Source: Cololabis saira (lineage: Eukaryota; Chordata; Actinopteri; Beloniformes; Belonidae). From it: a DNA stretch of 64,000 nucleotides. The notes below the pieces were generated by a model that was not told the origin of the DNA, did not search any database, and worked only from the letters and a program-made list of their open reading frames with translations. Below are positions 32,331-52,535 of the stretch, piece by piece. Numbering within the stretch: the stretch's first letter is position 1; each line of letters begins with the position of its first letter. The stretch covers positions 17,466,017 to 17,530,016 of the forward strand of contig NC_084587.1 in assembly GCF_033807715.1 (NCBI RefSeq). The letters run 5' to 3'. The translations under genes and the position numbers were made by a program.

Positions 32331-35300
32331 TGTCTGCAGAATTGATTATGACATGTTGACTCTCCAACCTTTTACTGTAAAACCAATGATAACCATTCAG
32401 CTGCGTTGCAACTCTACCTCACAACAGTTTGGATGCCCTGGTGACACCAGTCGTTGTTCTGCCTTTCTCACATGCATCGTTTTACTGATTATTGCTGTAT
32501 GCCTGCATAGAAATACTTTCTTCTGCGTCTGGTGGCACGGGTAGAAAAACAAGGATAAAACCAGACTAATGCTTTATATCAAGAAAGAAAGAAACAGACC
32601 AAAATAGTATTTTTTGAATTTTCAGGCTGCACAATTTTTAAACCTGGCTCTATAATATTAAAAATTTTCAATAACAAAAAAATAGATTCGTCATATAGTC
32701 ATAAAGATGTTACTGTTACTAAACACTGCTCCATACTGATCTCCGCGATTCTCAATATTCCCTTTGGTTTAATTGTTAGGATACGGGAGAGAAGTCACGG
32801 TGCAGGGCGTTCCTTTGATAATATAAACTTCTGAATAGACATTCTCCTATTTTTTTTCCCTCTTGGAACCTGAAAGTGTATGTTGACCACACCCATCCGT
32901 CAGCATTGGCAAAACAAAGCCGTTCGTGTGCTGTAATTACAACGACACGTACTCAGCAGATCATGCATGCATTTTTAGTTCCTTCATCTGCTGCAAATTT
33001 CTACGCAAATCAGTGAGAAGTAGGTGTGCAATGACTGACATCAGCGAAGTGAACTCACTAATTTTCAGTGGAAATTGTAGCGGCACCACATTCTTCATTT
33101 TTTTCTCCCATCTCTGTGCTCCAGTGCACCAAGACCAACCTTGCATTTTATGACGTTTTGCGTCACTATCTCATTGTAGAGAGTGAAAGCGCTGGCGAGG
33201 TGAGCCATTTTAAAACGTATCTGTCAGCTGTTTCCACAGTTGTAGGTTGCACAATTGCTGGAATTCGTTTAATGTTTCATAAAACAGCACAGCTGTGTCT
33301 TGTGAACTTCAAGATAATTTTGTAAATGTGATGGGAGTTTTTTTAGATGTTAGACAACCACTGTGAGAGAGAGAACCTCATATAGCCTCTGCAAAAGTCC
33401 CCCCCTTAGGTGGGCCAGAGGTGGAGGTTAGAAACCACCACTTTAAAGCACCAAGAGGACAGACTGTACCGTATAGTCTCCCATGAAATGGTGACATGGT
33501 GTCTATGTCCCATATTTTTCTGCCCTGAATCCGTGTTTCCTACAGGGTCGGCATTAGCAAAGCTGTCGCCAAGGTCGCTACACTCGCAGACTATGCAGCA
33601 TGCATCCGTGAACTAATTTATGTTGGTCTGACGCTGTGCACCAAGGCAACCCAGCCCAGTGTGTGTGTGCATGTGTTGTCTCTTAACGAAAAGTCCTGCC
33701 TGTCACAGCGCTTCTCTTTTGGGGATTCTCTTTTTCACTAATGAGTGCTGACCGGTCTGGGGTACCTTGTCAACGTACCCATCACATGCATACACACATA
33801 TTTTCACACGCAGATGCTTATGTCTAGGAGACCAGATGCTCTATTCTTAGAGCCCTCAGAGACTCAAATATGTTCATGATGCATTCGTAGTCTGTCCAGG
33901 TCGTAAAAGAATTACCGTCAGGATGTTCATGTGCACATGTGTGTATGTTTCATCATGCACATACATTAAGTCAGACCAGCTTGTCTTGCAGTGTGCTATA
34001 ATTACAGAGAAATGCACTCAGCAGCTCATGCGTGTATTTTTATTGGCAATTTTCTCGTACTTTTCTTCACCTGTTCTCTTCCCTCTCTTTAGTCTCCTCA
34101 GTTGTTCATTTTTTGCTTCAATGGAAGTTGGTCCGGGAAAAAAGCTCAAGGGGCCATGCACCATGTTCAGCAAAATGGCGTGCGTCCGCCGAGCTATGGT
34201 AAATTACCTCCACTTGGCTTGCCAGTGTAGGTTTAACCACCACGTACTATTTTCATGTGCCTGTGTGTTTGTGTGTGAAGGAATGGGGTGCTTGTCTGTG
34301 AAGGATTCTTGGGTAAGAGTGGGTGTAGGCAGTGTGGCAAATCATCATCAGTGCAGGTACACAGGCTGAAAGAATTTTGATTGGAGTGACCGTGCACATG
34401 TGTGGACACACACACACACACACGCTCAAATCCAGGCCGTTAATTCTGCAGAGTGGAGTTGGAGAGACGGCTAATCAGGATAGAACCTGGTGGGAGTCTG
34501 GCCTGCATGGCCTGTCATGAGATGTAAGGCACACGGACACATGTCCTTGCACACACTCATAAAAAGTATACAGGGAGTTGCAAGGGGACAGACATTTTTG
34601 TGTAGGCTACATTTTAAGAAGCTTTCCAAGTTAAACTGTGAAGTATTGGAAATATTTGAAATTAGGACATTTTCCAAGGGACGTAAGAGGAGTATGTGAT
34701 ACTCAAAGGAAAATAAAGGCACATTTGTGTTTTTTTATCATATACAAATATGGTTAAGAACATTGTATATCTTCGAAAGTAGATTTTTTTTCATTATTTT
34801 TTTATATTTCTTTATTTGTTAAAGAAAATGGAATTAGATCATAATAATAATAATCATTAATGTCTAATTGGCTAATCACCTAAAATATTTCAGAATGATT
34901 AATGAATTTGAATTACGTTTTGTTCTCAGCTGACCTTTTGGAATGTTCTGGAATGGTTAACGTATATTTTACAACTGATTTTGATCAAATGAATAGAAAT
35001 GGACTAGATTAACAAATGAGCCCTCTAACATTATTGCACTCCAAAATATAACCTTTGTTTTTGCATCGTTACATACAACTGTCCAAACCAGGTGAAACAA
35101 CATTACAGTAACAAGCTAGCTACTACTAGCTACCCACTTAAAACTAACATTGTGTTAGCAATTTTACATATATTTAGCATATCTGATTTACTGGCTAGTA
35201 AGCAAACTAACTAGTAAGCAAATTTTCCATTTGTAAATTCAGGTTTAAATGCCTGAATGCCTGACAGAGGGCCATAATTAAAAACTGGGTCCAGGTTACA

Positions 35301-38300
35301 GGCCCAACTACTGAAGCTAGCAGACATTCAGATTTACTGGCTAGCTAACTACTGTACATAGACATGGATATAAACATCTCAGATTTGTCGGATTTGTTTG
35401 TTGGCTTCAATAGTCCACCCCCCACAGTTTTGCAAGTTAATAATTCAAGTTAATTAATTCTAAAAAAATATTCCTAGACTTTTTAAATCCCAAGTAAACT
35501 GCAAAAACAGAACAGACACAAAACACATCAGACATATGCACACCAGACACGCCAGTGAGAACGATTTGGAAACGATGGCTTCGGATAGTGATTGGCAGCC
35601 AGTGGCCTCGTGGGACCAGAGGCTCGGGGAAAACATACCGTCAGCTCCGAACAATATGAATGTCTTGACATCTGGATCACAACATGTATCTGTACTGTTG
35701 CATGTGTCGGTATGTTTGAGAAAGGGGGGAACTCACATAGAAAACCCCTCGGATCACATTAAGATCACAATTAGTAATGAGTAAGTGTCACATGTTTGCG
35801 CTGGTTGAATCTTAGCTCCACAGGACACACAGTCCTTGTCTAGTCCTGTCAGCTTGTGTGTCTCATTTTGAATCTGTAAATATGGCCAAAGCAGCCAGCA
35901 GCAGTATACTTGCTCCCACTGGCAATTTTATAACATGTAGAGTACCCACACACAAATAGGCATGTGCAAGAGTGTGTGTGCGTGTATGTGGCTACGTGGG
36001 TGATGGGCTGATTTTTACTGCAGGAATGTGAGCCATTGTCATCGATGCCCTGAAGAAAAGCAGCCCGGCTGGCAAATTATTTCATACATTGCTGCTGGTT
36101 AATCCTTTGTGCGGCTAAGCAGCAAAGAACTGCAGAGTGCTGGAAAGTAGCCTTCAAGGTATGGGTCACCCCCACATCAGTTTAATATGTTTTGGTTGTG
36201 GCGGCCTCAACTTCATGTCCACAATGACAAATGAGCGGCGGTATCATCTTGTAGAATGCACGAAAAATCCAGTTTTTCTTCTCTAATTCCCTGATTCATT
36301 GGTTTGATTTGCATTTAACGAAAATGTCTTTTTTTCTTTGATGAGGAATAGTGAAACATATCTGAATGAAACCATCTCCAGTCAAAGCGGTTCAAAGCGT
36401 TGGACTCCCCACCTCATCCTCTACCTTCATGTTGGAGCGCTCTGCGTCTTGGGGAGCTCTGACTTTGACCGGACCGCTGCAGTTTTCGCTTGGCTGCCTC
36501 TGGCTGCTCGGAGGACGTTTCCAGAAATCCAATGCTCTGAAACCACCCCGAAAATCCATCGCCAACGACCTCATGTGTAAGGCACATCCGTTTTGATTCC
36601 TCTCTGCCTAGCGGCTAGACACCACTTTCTGTTCTGCTCTGCTCTGAACTTTCTAATACTCCAGTCTAATCAACTCTACACGCACTGCCTCCCTCGTGAG
36701 ACAAGATGGGCTGAAGAGGAGATATGCAAGGAAGAATTGAAAGAGGAGAAGAAGTGGAGTTGAGGGTAGGGAAGGGGAGTACAGAGAAGATAAATGATAA
36801 GAGGGGAGGAAAAAGATAAAGTGGGACACACATAAAGGAGGTCTGGGAGGAAAAAGTCTCAGAAAAACACACATGGAAGATGGAACGATTAAGCAGACGT
36901 GGCATAAGATGGAGACAGTAAGTACGTCAGGAGACAGTGAGACTGAGGGAGTGCCAGAATGAATCAGACACGAGGTAGATCTTACAGAAAATCAATAAAC
37001 TATTAATCTTTCATCTCCCTTTTAATCTCTTTTTCCAGATATTTCAACGAGATTTCATAAAAAGAATCCCTCAGATATCAGACGATACCAGAAAATCAAG
37101 TTCAGAATTAAATAAATAATAATAAAAAAAAATACATTCAACTCAAATACCACAAATGATGCCTTACAAAACCTGCAACACAAAAACTAGCAGTACTTTT
37201 GTTCAAAACTGAGTTAGATAATATATATAATATATATAATTAATATCAGTATACTTTATATACTATACATTATAATATACTTTAAAATCTTATTTTTCTG
37301 CAAAAAAGTGGGCATTTAGAAGACATAAATCAGCATACCGGTAAATAAAATTATAAATTAGCTAGTCATCATCTTACATCAAAGCTATGATTCTTTTAGA
37401 TTAATTTTGTCCTATTTTATCTAATAAAAAAGAATAAGTCATAACTCAGACATCAAAATGAGTTGTATCTAGAATGCTAGATAGTTGCTAAAGTTAGCGC
37501 TTTTACAATTATAGTGCAGTTAAAAGAAGAAAAAGCATGCTTTTAGAAGCTAAATTCATGCTAAAATAACTAGCAAAGCACAGCTGGCCTGATGCAGGCC
37601 TGTAGATCTTTTTCTTTGCTTTTTATCATAAAAACATCTGTAAAATATACATGAGCATAAGCGTCAATGACAAAGTTGGTAAGAAACATTTTTTAATCTG
37701 CTCCAATTTTAACATTTGGTAAATCTAGGGATTTTTCAGTCAAGTTCAGCGTAGAATCGGAAATGGAATGGTGGCATTGAGACATATGTTAATTGTTATT
37801 TAGATGATATTTGACCTCCATACCTACGAAAATATCAAGCAAATTGACTCTAATATTCAATATACTGAAAAAGCAGAACTACCTTGAGCAAGAGGTCCGG
37901 AATCTAAATAAGACTTCAGGACTAAAAATAGACAAAATTGTGCAAACATGCCTGGATAATGATAAATTAAAAGGCGGTCAGAACATACAAATCTGCAATT
38001 CTATGGAAATGCAATTCTAAGCCACAGTTGCATATATGCGCAAATGCAGCTCTCTGCAAGTCAGTCGGGCTGAGTAACCCATAAGAGAGGATTTAATGGG
38101 ATTTAATGGTTTACAAATCTGCCTCTGATGCACTCAAGTATGTCAGCGAAAGATGCATTGATGTTGATTCCACTGCCACTACTGCTGTTTTTCTCCGTCT
38201 GATTCATCTGTCTTCTCCTTCATACCACCTTCTCTCTCCTCCGTTGCCATCTCCCTCTCTCCCTCCTCTCCGTCACTGCGCTCCAACCCCAGTACTGTCA

Positions 38301-40749
38301 CACTGGATATGTCAAAGCCATGCCTTAAAGCCACGGGCAGAGTTGCTGCATGCGTGCAATTGTATTTGCCGGAGAAAAAGATAAAGTTGTCCCATACAGT
38401 AAGAACAGCCACCTCAGCAGTGAACGATGCTGCATGAGCGAGGAGGCAGACAAACAAGCAGGACTGGACACTTGTGACCTAGATTTCCAACCCGCACGAA
38501 CAGCACAGGCTTGGTTAGCGAGAGAATATGCTCAAATCTTTGTAGAAATATTCTTGTTTTAGTTCTTGATCGTTCAGCTATCGTTTTTTCTCAGCACATC
38601 TCCGTTACCTCCCTCTATCTCTCTATTTTTTCCCTTGTGCTGACATTTTTTATTATCTTTCCTCTCCCAGCACTTCATCTCTCCTCTTACGTTACCTCTG
38701 TTGTTTTATAAAGATATGAATGTGTTTACCATTTCCGTGTGCTCCGCATCCATTACACTCCATTTCAAACTAAAGTTATATAAAAGACTTTTAGAGGTTT
38801 TAAGGACCTAGATAATGAGACTTCTGCTGCTAGTTCTGGAGATTCAAATTCTTGCGCAAAATGAGCCAACTTTTAAAGTTTTGTTCGGAATCAGCAAACT
38901 GCGGAAACTCCCAAGATCCCAGTAATTCGGTTCGCAGGGAAAAAGTGATTTCTGCATAAGAAATTAGGGCCAAATCTTTGCAATTGAAGTACAAGGTAGA
39001 TATGAACTGTGTGTATCAGGGTCTTGAAATATTTATTAGGAAAGGCTTTTCTAGGCTGCTTACCAGGTTCTTCATAATTTAATAATGCATAAGCACCAAC
39101 ACTGGTGTATAAATATAAAAGGGGGCACTTAATGCTGGATTGTCGAACTGCCAAGCAAATGGCAGTGGAGATACGGATAGATCCACCTAAGAAGAGCGCA
39201 CGTTCATTTGCAGACAGTCGACTTGATTAATGCATAAGAAAATGCACGAAAAAAGTAAAGAGAAATCCCTTTCCCCACACATCATAAAACACATTAAACA
39301 TTACAGCCTCTTTGAGCCACTTTCACAACAGTGCTGCTCAGAACAGTGATGCGTGTATAATGTCTCATGACACGTGTCCAAGGTGAAATGGGAGTATTTG
39401 TCAGCAAACACTTCTGTCGGATATTAAATTTTCAGTCTCTGGAAGCAAAGTCGAAAGTCTAAAACGGGGAGGAGATTTTCTTCAAAGTTTACTGGGACTG
39501 TGGGGGGAACAGCAGTGGTTATTCAGTGTTAGAAATGCACCTGGCACATCGATACGGGAAAATCAAGACTTATTTCTGCTCCCTGCTGGGCTGAACTTTG
39601 GATTTCATCTCGGAGCATAAAATGATTTGCCATATCATTGAATTTAAGTTCTAACACTAATCAGTCTCACAGAGAAAACAATGACTACCGTTGCTCTTGT
39701 ATCTCACATGCATTTAAAAGGCGTATTTTGGAGTAACTCGACAGCCATATAAAATCCATCGGCTGTATTTTCTAATGTTATTCAGACGCATTTGAAATGC
39801 AACCCCTCACAATCCTGTGATTGCATAGCAATGCGGTTATTTGCTGCACCAGCAAAGACCACAACTGTTGCATTTCTGATAAGCTCTATCCATCATTCCT
39901 CTAAAACTGATGATACAATGAGCTCCTGCAGGATGTGTGGGCGGTGATTTTGTTGCAATCAGCAGGGACAGCAAAGGTAAACACAGTGCTAAATGTCAGC
40001 TGTGGTGATTGCACTGCCACAATATCACCTCGGGTGGGGGATCCAAATAACCAAAATCAATAACCCAATCATTTCATATTCAAATCACACAGAGTGGAGG
40101 TCTGGATCTTATTGCAGTTTCATATCCCGAGTGGGGTGATGTGTTCCAATCAACAAACTGGAGCAGGCAGGTGCATTCAAAATACAGTAATTCAGCGGCG
40201 CTAGAGGGGATCACAGTGATTGGACTGAATGTTTATCATTTTGTGTACGTGTTGTATATCTCAATACATGGGATGCGTTTATGTTATTGTTACTTCAGGC
40301 CTACTTCATGCATGTGTATACTCATTTGACATTATTATGGCACAATGTATTGCATTTAGCAAACGTACAAAGAAAAAGTTAACACCTCACTAACCACCGA
40401 AACAATGTAGTGAAAGATTAATTCATGTTCATTTTTAATAAAAAGAAATCCAGCGGATGCAACATAATGTTTACTCTGTTTAGTCAATGATTAATTGTGC
40501 CAGTGAGAAATAATTGATCATTATTGCTACCCAGATCTCATATTGACCTCATAGTTTCAGGTATTAAGAATGTATTTTCTTTATAGCATTTATTTATAGC
40601 ATAATTTATAGCATTTCTGGATAAATTGAAGTTCCAAAGACAACATTTCAATGTGAGATTTAGATGTGGGTGCTATATGGAGTCTGTGTATTTGCCGACA
40701 ATAACTGACCACGCATAAATACAGTAAAGGATTTTATGGCTTTGCCTAC
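32331..40749. other. long stretch of mostly unique non-coding sequence
   Basis: No exon, RNA gene or named transposon was recognised over 8.4 kb. It holds a short (CA)n at 34408-34423, AT-rich patches at 37130-37280 and several open frames (for example 33923-34369) without domain resemblance. The 39590-40150 stretch is unique, motif-rich sequence that could be a conserved non-coding element. Confidence 0.35.
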
Positions 40750-42170
40750 ACACAAATAAAAACAATCAAGATGAGCTCTAGTGGTGACTTTCAGCTTTAA
40801 TTTAAGTACTTTCACAAAAACATGACATTTACTATTTAGGAATTAGAGCCAATCTAAACTAGAAGCCTCCATTTATAATTGGACAGTTGACTGAAAAGAC
40901 GTTCATTAAGCAGGTGTGATTCATTCCCTCGTTGCCTCGAGACAAATGAAGCAGATAAAAGGTCTGGAGCTGAGATCAGGTACAGACTTGGTATTTGGCA
41001 GCTGTTTGACTCGAGCTACAAATATCAAGTCCGAAAATATCTAAATGGAATTGATGGAGGCCATCATTAGGCTGGAAAAAACAACATCAGTCTATAAGAG
41101 TGAGAGCAAAGAGCTTAGGTGTAGCCAAATCAACATTCTTAAAAGTGAAGAAAGCACTGGTGAGCTCAACCACATCAAAAGGCCTGGAAGACCATGGAAG
41201 ACAGTCTTTTACTTGGTGAATAAATAACACTTCACAACATCAACAGACACAACAAGAACAGTTGAGAATACTGGTATATTGTTGTGAAACTCTACAACCA
41301 GGACATGCCTTCATTAAGGTAAAAAGAGAAGGTTTACAACAAAGTGCCAACTACTGATAACATTCAAACGCAGGGAATCCAGATTACATTTTTGACAGAA
41401 AACGTCTGAAAAGCTAGAAAGCATCTAAAAAGTGTACACCCCTGCCTTTCCCCTGTAATAAGCTGACCCCGGTGACTCTGTTAAGCGGGTAGAGAAAATG
41501 AATGAATGAACATCTATGGTCGGGAATCAGATTATATGGACAGATGAACCCAAGAAAAAAGTTGAACTACAATCCAAACCGTGTCATGGGTCAAACATGG
41601 TGGAGGCAGTGTTACGGTATGAGCTAGTAAGACTGCTAATGGAGTATGTCCACTGGTGTTTGTTGAAGAGGTGGCTGCTGGCAGAAGGAGCACAATTGAT
41701 TCTGAGGTGTGCAGGGCTGTAGTTTTGACCCACATTCAGAAAGATGCTGCAATATAGATAATGGATACATGGATAATGACCCTGGATGTACTACAAAATC
41801 AAATTGAGACTGTTTGAAGTCAACGTAATGGACATTTCTTCTTTGGCAAAGTCAGTCACCCTGATCTCACCCGAACAGAGCAGCTTTTTAAATGGTAAGG
41901 AAAAATAATGATGGCAGAAAGACCCACAAACAAGCAGCAAATAAAAGGCGGCCGCAGTGAAGGTCTGGCAAAGCAACTCCAGGGAAGAAACTCAGAATTT
42001 GGTGGCATCCATGAGATCCACACAGCTTCAGGCAGTCATTGACGGCAAAGGAGTTCCATCTTTTACAAACAATAGTTATATCTAAAGTTATGTTTACCTC
42101 ATCCAAATACATTTGAGCTCCTTATTCCTAAATGTGGATCTTAATTGCTTTATTTGAACTCTGTTGTAGT
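40750..42170 (+). pseudogene. Tc1-like transposon relic, near full length
   Basis: The left end holds TTTCAGCTTTAATTTAAG and AGGAATTAGAGCC blocks. The transposase region contains a paired-like HTH remnant ending HIKRPGRPWKT (near 41190), and a WTDEPKK segment at 41540 that corresponds to the catalytic W-T-D-E motif. Next come AAACATGGTGGAGGCAGTG (the conserved Gly-rich loop) and GACCCACAAACAAGCAGCAA near the C-terminus. The right end is blurred. Several stops and frameshifts are present, so it is inactive. A SINE-like tail is inserted at 41428-41510. Confidence 0.75.
41428..41510 (+). mobile_element. SINE-like tail nested in the Tc1 relic
   Basis: CCCTGTAATAAGCTGACCCC then GGTGACTCTGTTAAGCGGGT and a (GAAT)n end is a familiar fish SINE 3' region. 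It interrupts the transposase sequence and is flanked by CATCTA on both sides (41422-41427 and 41511-41516), a likely target-site duplication. Confidence 0.55.
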
Positions 42171-44411
42171 GGTGTGCTCGGACAAAGCCATAATAACCCC
42201 GTCATTGCCCAACAACTTCTGTCCCTAACCGTAATCTTCTATCATATGGGAAACAAAAGATTTATCAATTTGTATAGTATGTACATATGAAATTCTGGAC
42301 CTATTTTTTTTCCATGAGTATTAACTCAACAAAACACATTCACAGAATTGAGAGGAAAAGTGAAAAATCGATAATATTTGACCATGACATCGTTTTCTAG
42401 CTCATTCCGGTGACTATGTCTTTTCCAGCAACAATAAGGTCCAAACAGGCTGGTGATACTTTACTAAATAATGCTTTTTGTTGGAATCCAAGCACCCAGA
42501 TAAATCAACAATCTCCACAGAATGTGTTAGGGATAATTGAACTGGTAAACAAACATGTTAAGGGTAAACATCTGCGACTGGATCTGCTCATCGATGCACC
42601 GAGCCTACTGGACATCGACATTCACAATATGCTCCACCTGATTAGCACCAGTTCGCAAGCAAAACATCCGCAAATGGGAGACGTCACAGAGGGGAGGGCA
42701 GACCAATAGTAACTGCCACGACTTGTTTTGTTTCATAAAGAGTCTTCACACAATTAAGCTGGCCTACCCTTTCCTGGGATACGGCGGCCCTAAATAGCTG
42801 CTTTCTCCAAGCTGTTGACAGTCTCTGTGCACAATTCCCTTTTGTCAAATGCGTTCACGGGGTGTTTTGGGGGTTGTGCCACTGCACTCAGGGGGGTAAT
42901 GCATTGCACTTGTCAGCAGTGTTTAGGTCGGTCTTTGCGTGCACGTATAGGGATCTAGGTACGACTGTGTGTGTTTGTGTGTAGGTGCATTCACTCCCAT
43001 GATGTCCTTTCCCAATCTTAGGAGGAAACCATGAAGCCATAAGGGAGCCACTGGTATCTTCACTACAGTCAACAGGATACAGAGAGGACTGAAAACAAAA
43101 CTTACACCAAGAGGGTTTCATTCAAACTGCCAGCGATATGGCACAACAAAAATATGCAATCAAACTGCTAACACTCATACCTGAAGCAAAATAGAAAATG
43201 GCACATATCAAATCATGAGCTTCATTTAGCCCGGCTCACCGACTGTAAAAGAGCACAGTCATGTTTGCATGAATGACTGAGGCGAAGTAGCTGAGAGGGG
43301 ATGGGGGTGGGGGGGCACTGAACATTCACACATGAACAGTGTCACACCTGGGAGATAGATGTGTACCACAGTCACAGATCTTCACACAAGCGGACATAAG
43401 CCACCTCGTCGGAAAGGTCAAAGGTGAAGACTGTAGCCAAGATGGCCTGATGGTACTTCTTGGGGGATTTAGGAGTCGAGGTTTTCACAAGATTTGAAAC
43501 CGTGGCCTGTCAGTCACGGGCTCATCTCCTCCGTTTCCACCTGTTACTACAGTTCAATATTAGTACATGTGAGAAAAAGTAGAAGGGAAAGCAGATCTAT
43601 ATCACTGAAGTGACTGCAACTAATATATTGCTCATTATAAAATCAACCTACAAAAAAAAAACTTCTCCTTTTATCACTTGGTCTGCAAAATATGAGAACA
43701 AAGAAACGGTCTACAGTAATCATTTCCACGGTTCCGAAATCTGGGCTTTAATGGTCTCCTGTTATTCCTTTTAACTATAGTTTATCGTTAGATATGATAC
43801 ATAAAAGTGTTATGTCTTTCCATTTCAAAGGCTGCTAAATAGATAGAAATGTAAAAAAAAATACATATTTTAATGACTGAATAAATGGGCATGCCATTCA
43901 CAAACACATAAATATACAATATCTCTCCATGAAAAAATAACATATTCGCCTTTCCCATCTGAACGTCAACATTATAAGTTGAATTACTCCTATATACCTA
44001 TTTCCTATCCTATTATTACTGCATGAGGCCATAACCATTCACTCTGAGAAAGGTGTCTTGTGAAATGGGTCTGGTACCCCTTCCATTCAATTTCAAGTGG
44101 TAGAGAATGTACCAAACCAATCACAACTTGTATAGGAGCTTCCAAGAACTGTTACTCAAAATGAACAAGATGGCTACGGAAGTGCAAATAACACCTTCAA
44201 TCAACACCTTTTTACTGCAAAGCCAACACCAGTCAGTGTTGTGAACAAAGTGGTAAAGGGACGGTTAAGGAGGATGCTTTCACGCTGTTATATTTTGAAC
44301 AACAAATATCACAAACACTTCACTGAGACCTCAGAGAATTGTCAAAGCTTTTGAGAAACAGACATAATATGTCTACTTTAATGGACAGAACTCTAGTAAA
44401 ACTAAAGAAAT
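42171..44411. other. unassigned non-coding sequence
   Basis: No exon, RNA gene or named repeat was recognised. A G-run lies at 43300-43315. A short open frame at 42410-42709 has no family resemblance. Confidence 0.35.
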
Positions 44412-45177
44412 TAAAGCTATAAGCAGCGATGAACGGGCCCTCCTGCGTGCAATTTTCACCAATTAAGGTCAAGGAGTCAAAATTAAGTCCGATGACACCA
44501 CCCATCCAACCACTCTTTATGTCAAACCATTCCAAAGTTATGGCATAAAATAGGAACTATCAAATATCGACCAATCAGAAGAAGGGGCAGGGCTAATTCA
44601 GGCCAATTATGGTCAAGGACTCAAAACCGAGTCCGATGACACCACCCACAACTCTGTATGGCATACCATTCAAAGGTTATGCCAGAAAATAGGGACTATC
44701 AAATATCGACCAATCAGAAGAAGGGGCGGGGCTAATTCAGGCCAATAAAGGTCAAGTAATCAATAGCGAGTCCGATGACACCACCCACATGTCTTTATCA
44801 CAACCCGTTCAAAAGTTATGTTTGACGTGGCGCCACGGCCACGCCATTTCACGAAAACTCACGATTTTGATAACTTTTGATCGTTAACGTCTTTTGTGTC
44901 TCCTGAGCGAGTTTTATGTCGACAATCCTGCTAGGAGGAGTTCGTTAAAGTACGACACATGAAAATGGCATAAATTGTGCCAAAATTACACGATTAATTC
45001 AAAATGGCCGACTTCCTGTTCGGTTTCGGCCATGGCGCCAAGAGACTTTTCTTTAAGGTGCCACATGATACAGGTGTGTACCGATTTCCGTGCATGTACG
45101 TCAAACTGTATTGTGGGGCTTGAGGCCCGAAGTTTTCAATGGGGCGCTGTTGAGTGATTAGGCCACGCCTAATTAAT
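44412..45177. repeat. unclassified fish interspersed repeat with internal ~140-bp tandem units
   Basis: It begins AAAGCTATAAGCAGCGATGA then ACGGGCCC, an opening seen in a widespread teleost repeat. Inside are two full direct units (44460-44603 and 44604-44742) and a partial third (from 44743). Each carries GTCCGATGACACCACCCA, and the full units share ATCGACCAATCAGAAGAAGG. The 3' part contains AAAATGGCCGACTTCCTGTT and ends near GGCCACGCCTAATTAATTAA. No coding capacity was seen; the class is unknown. Confidence 0.65.
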
Positions 45178-45747
45178 TAATGCAAACCATTAAATATACT
45201 GAAAGGACTTGTTATGCTCATAAGAGGATCTGTTCACATTATCTTGATGAACATCAACAATCAATGCAACCTTAATTTGTCACTTAGTTTAATAGAACTC
45301 AACTCTTACTCTTCAGTTTCTTCCTCCATCAAAGCATGTGTGACGTCTCGTGTTTCCAAGACATCTGCATCACGCCCAGCGCTGGTTGCATGTTGGATGT
45401 GTGGGTTTGCATATGTGTGAACTGGCATATTTCTACACACAAGAAAGCCGAGTTAACAGTCCATCTGCCAGCTCTCGAAAAACAGGCCTCCGTCTTACGG
45501 AAACAAGCAGTACGGACAAAAGTACACCAGCACAGACAACACACATGCCACAAGTGGTTGCCTCAAAAGCCTTCGACTTCAAGTTTGGACAATGTGTGCC
45601 CATTCTTTGGCAGCTGTGTGGACGGCGTTGACTGGCATGGTTTACAATATGGACTCCATTGTTTTAGGACAAAGGCCTCTCAACTCCAAGCAAAGGTCAC
45701 AGTGTAAAACAATAAGCCCGTATTCTTGGGGGGGCGGATGGTATGAG
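45178..45747. other. unique non-coding sequence
   Basis: No exon was recognised. Overlapping open frames at 45336-45707 and the reverse strand have no domain resemblance. Confidence 0.3.
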
Positions 45748-45759
45748 GTGTGTGTGTGT

Positions 45760-45839
<80 letters not shown>
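45748..45839. repeat. (GT)n microsatellite
   Basis: About 45 GT units with one early GTC interruption. Confidence 0.96.
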
Positions 45840-45840
<1 letters not shown>

Positions 45841-46121
45841 CTTGTCTAACTACGTTCACTTGTGAGGTCGGACAGCTTTGTGGGGACCAACGGGTTGGAC
45901 CCCACAACTTGGTTTAGACATTGTTGCTGGTTACAGTTCTCATGATAGGAGGCCGGGGAATGCGTTGTGTTTGTGCGTGGTCCTGGTATCACTCATGTTG
46001 TCATGCGGAATTCTTATGCATACAAAAAGAAAATTGTGTAATTATAAATAAATTACACAGTTGGGTTTTTGAAAGGGTTTGGCAGTAGCTGTGATTAAAG
46101 GTTTGAGAAGTATAATGGAGG

Positions 46122-52131
<6,010 letters not shown>

Positions 52132-52503
52132 CTTTTTTTTTTTTTTTTTTTTTTTTTTCTTTTTTTTGTATAATTAATTAGTTTTTTGTGTGTTCGGTTT
52201 ATTTCATTTAGATGATTTTATATAGTCTCTTTTTCATCCTTTTTATGTACTCTTCTTATCACTTACATGTTTTGTTTTGTTTTGTTTGTTTTATTCTGTT
52301 TATTTACTAATTAATTAATGTTCTTTGTACATTATTTTTCTGAAGTTGAGGGGGGTGGGGGGCTTGTTGGAAAGTGCTGCTCTGTTCAGGTTTTAGCACG
52401 CCTTTCTCGGAAAATGGGGGAAAAAAATACGGAGGACCATGTATCTTGTGTTGGATTTCTGTATGTCATCGGTTCCCAATAAAAATATGTGAAAAAAAAA
52501 AAA
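52132..52503 (+). mobile_element. polyadenylated retroposon 3' end (L1-like)
   Basis: A long T-run (52132-52167) and T/TTTG-rich sequence lead to GGAAAGTGCTGCTCTGTTC, an AATAAA signal at 52478-52483 and a genomic poly-A of about 12 from 52492. An AATAAA with a poly-A 9 bp later in genomic DNA marks a reverse-transcribed transcript. The T-rich run-up resembles fish L1/Tx1-type 3' ends. No reverse-transcriptase sequence was seen. Confidence 0.5.
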
Positions 52504-52535
52504 TTCTATATAATAACATGAATAATATCTTTAGT

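Noticed and set aside
33923..34369. 148-codon plus-strand frame
   Set aside because: No recognisable family; GT-rich segments explain part of the openness.
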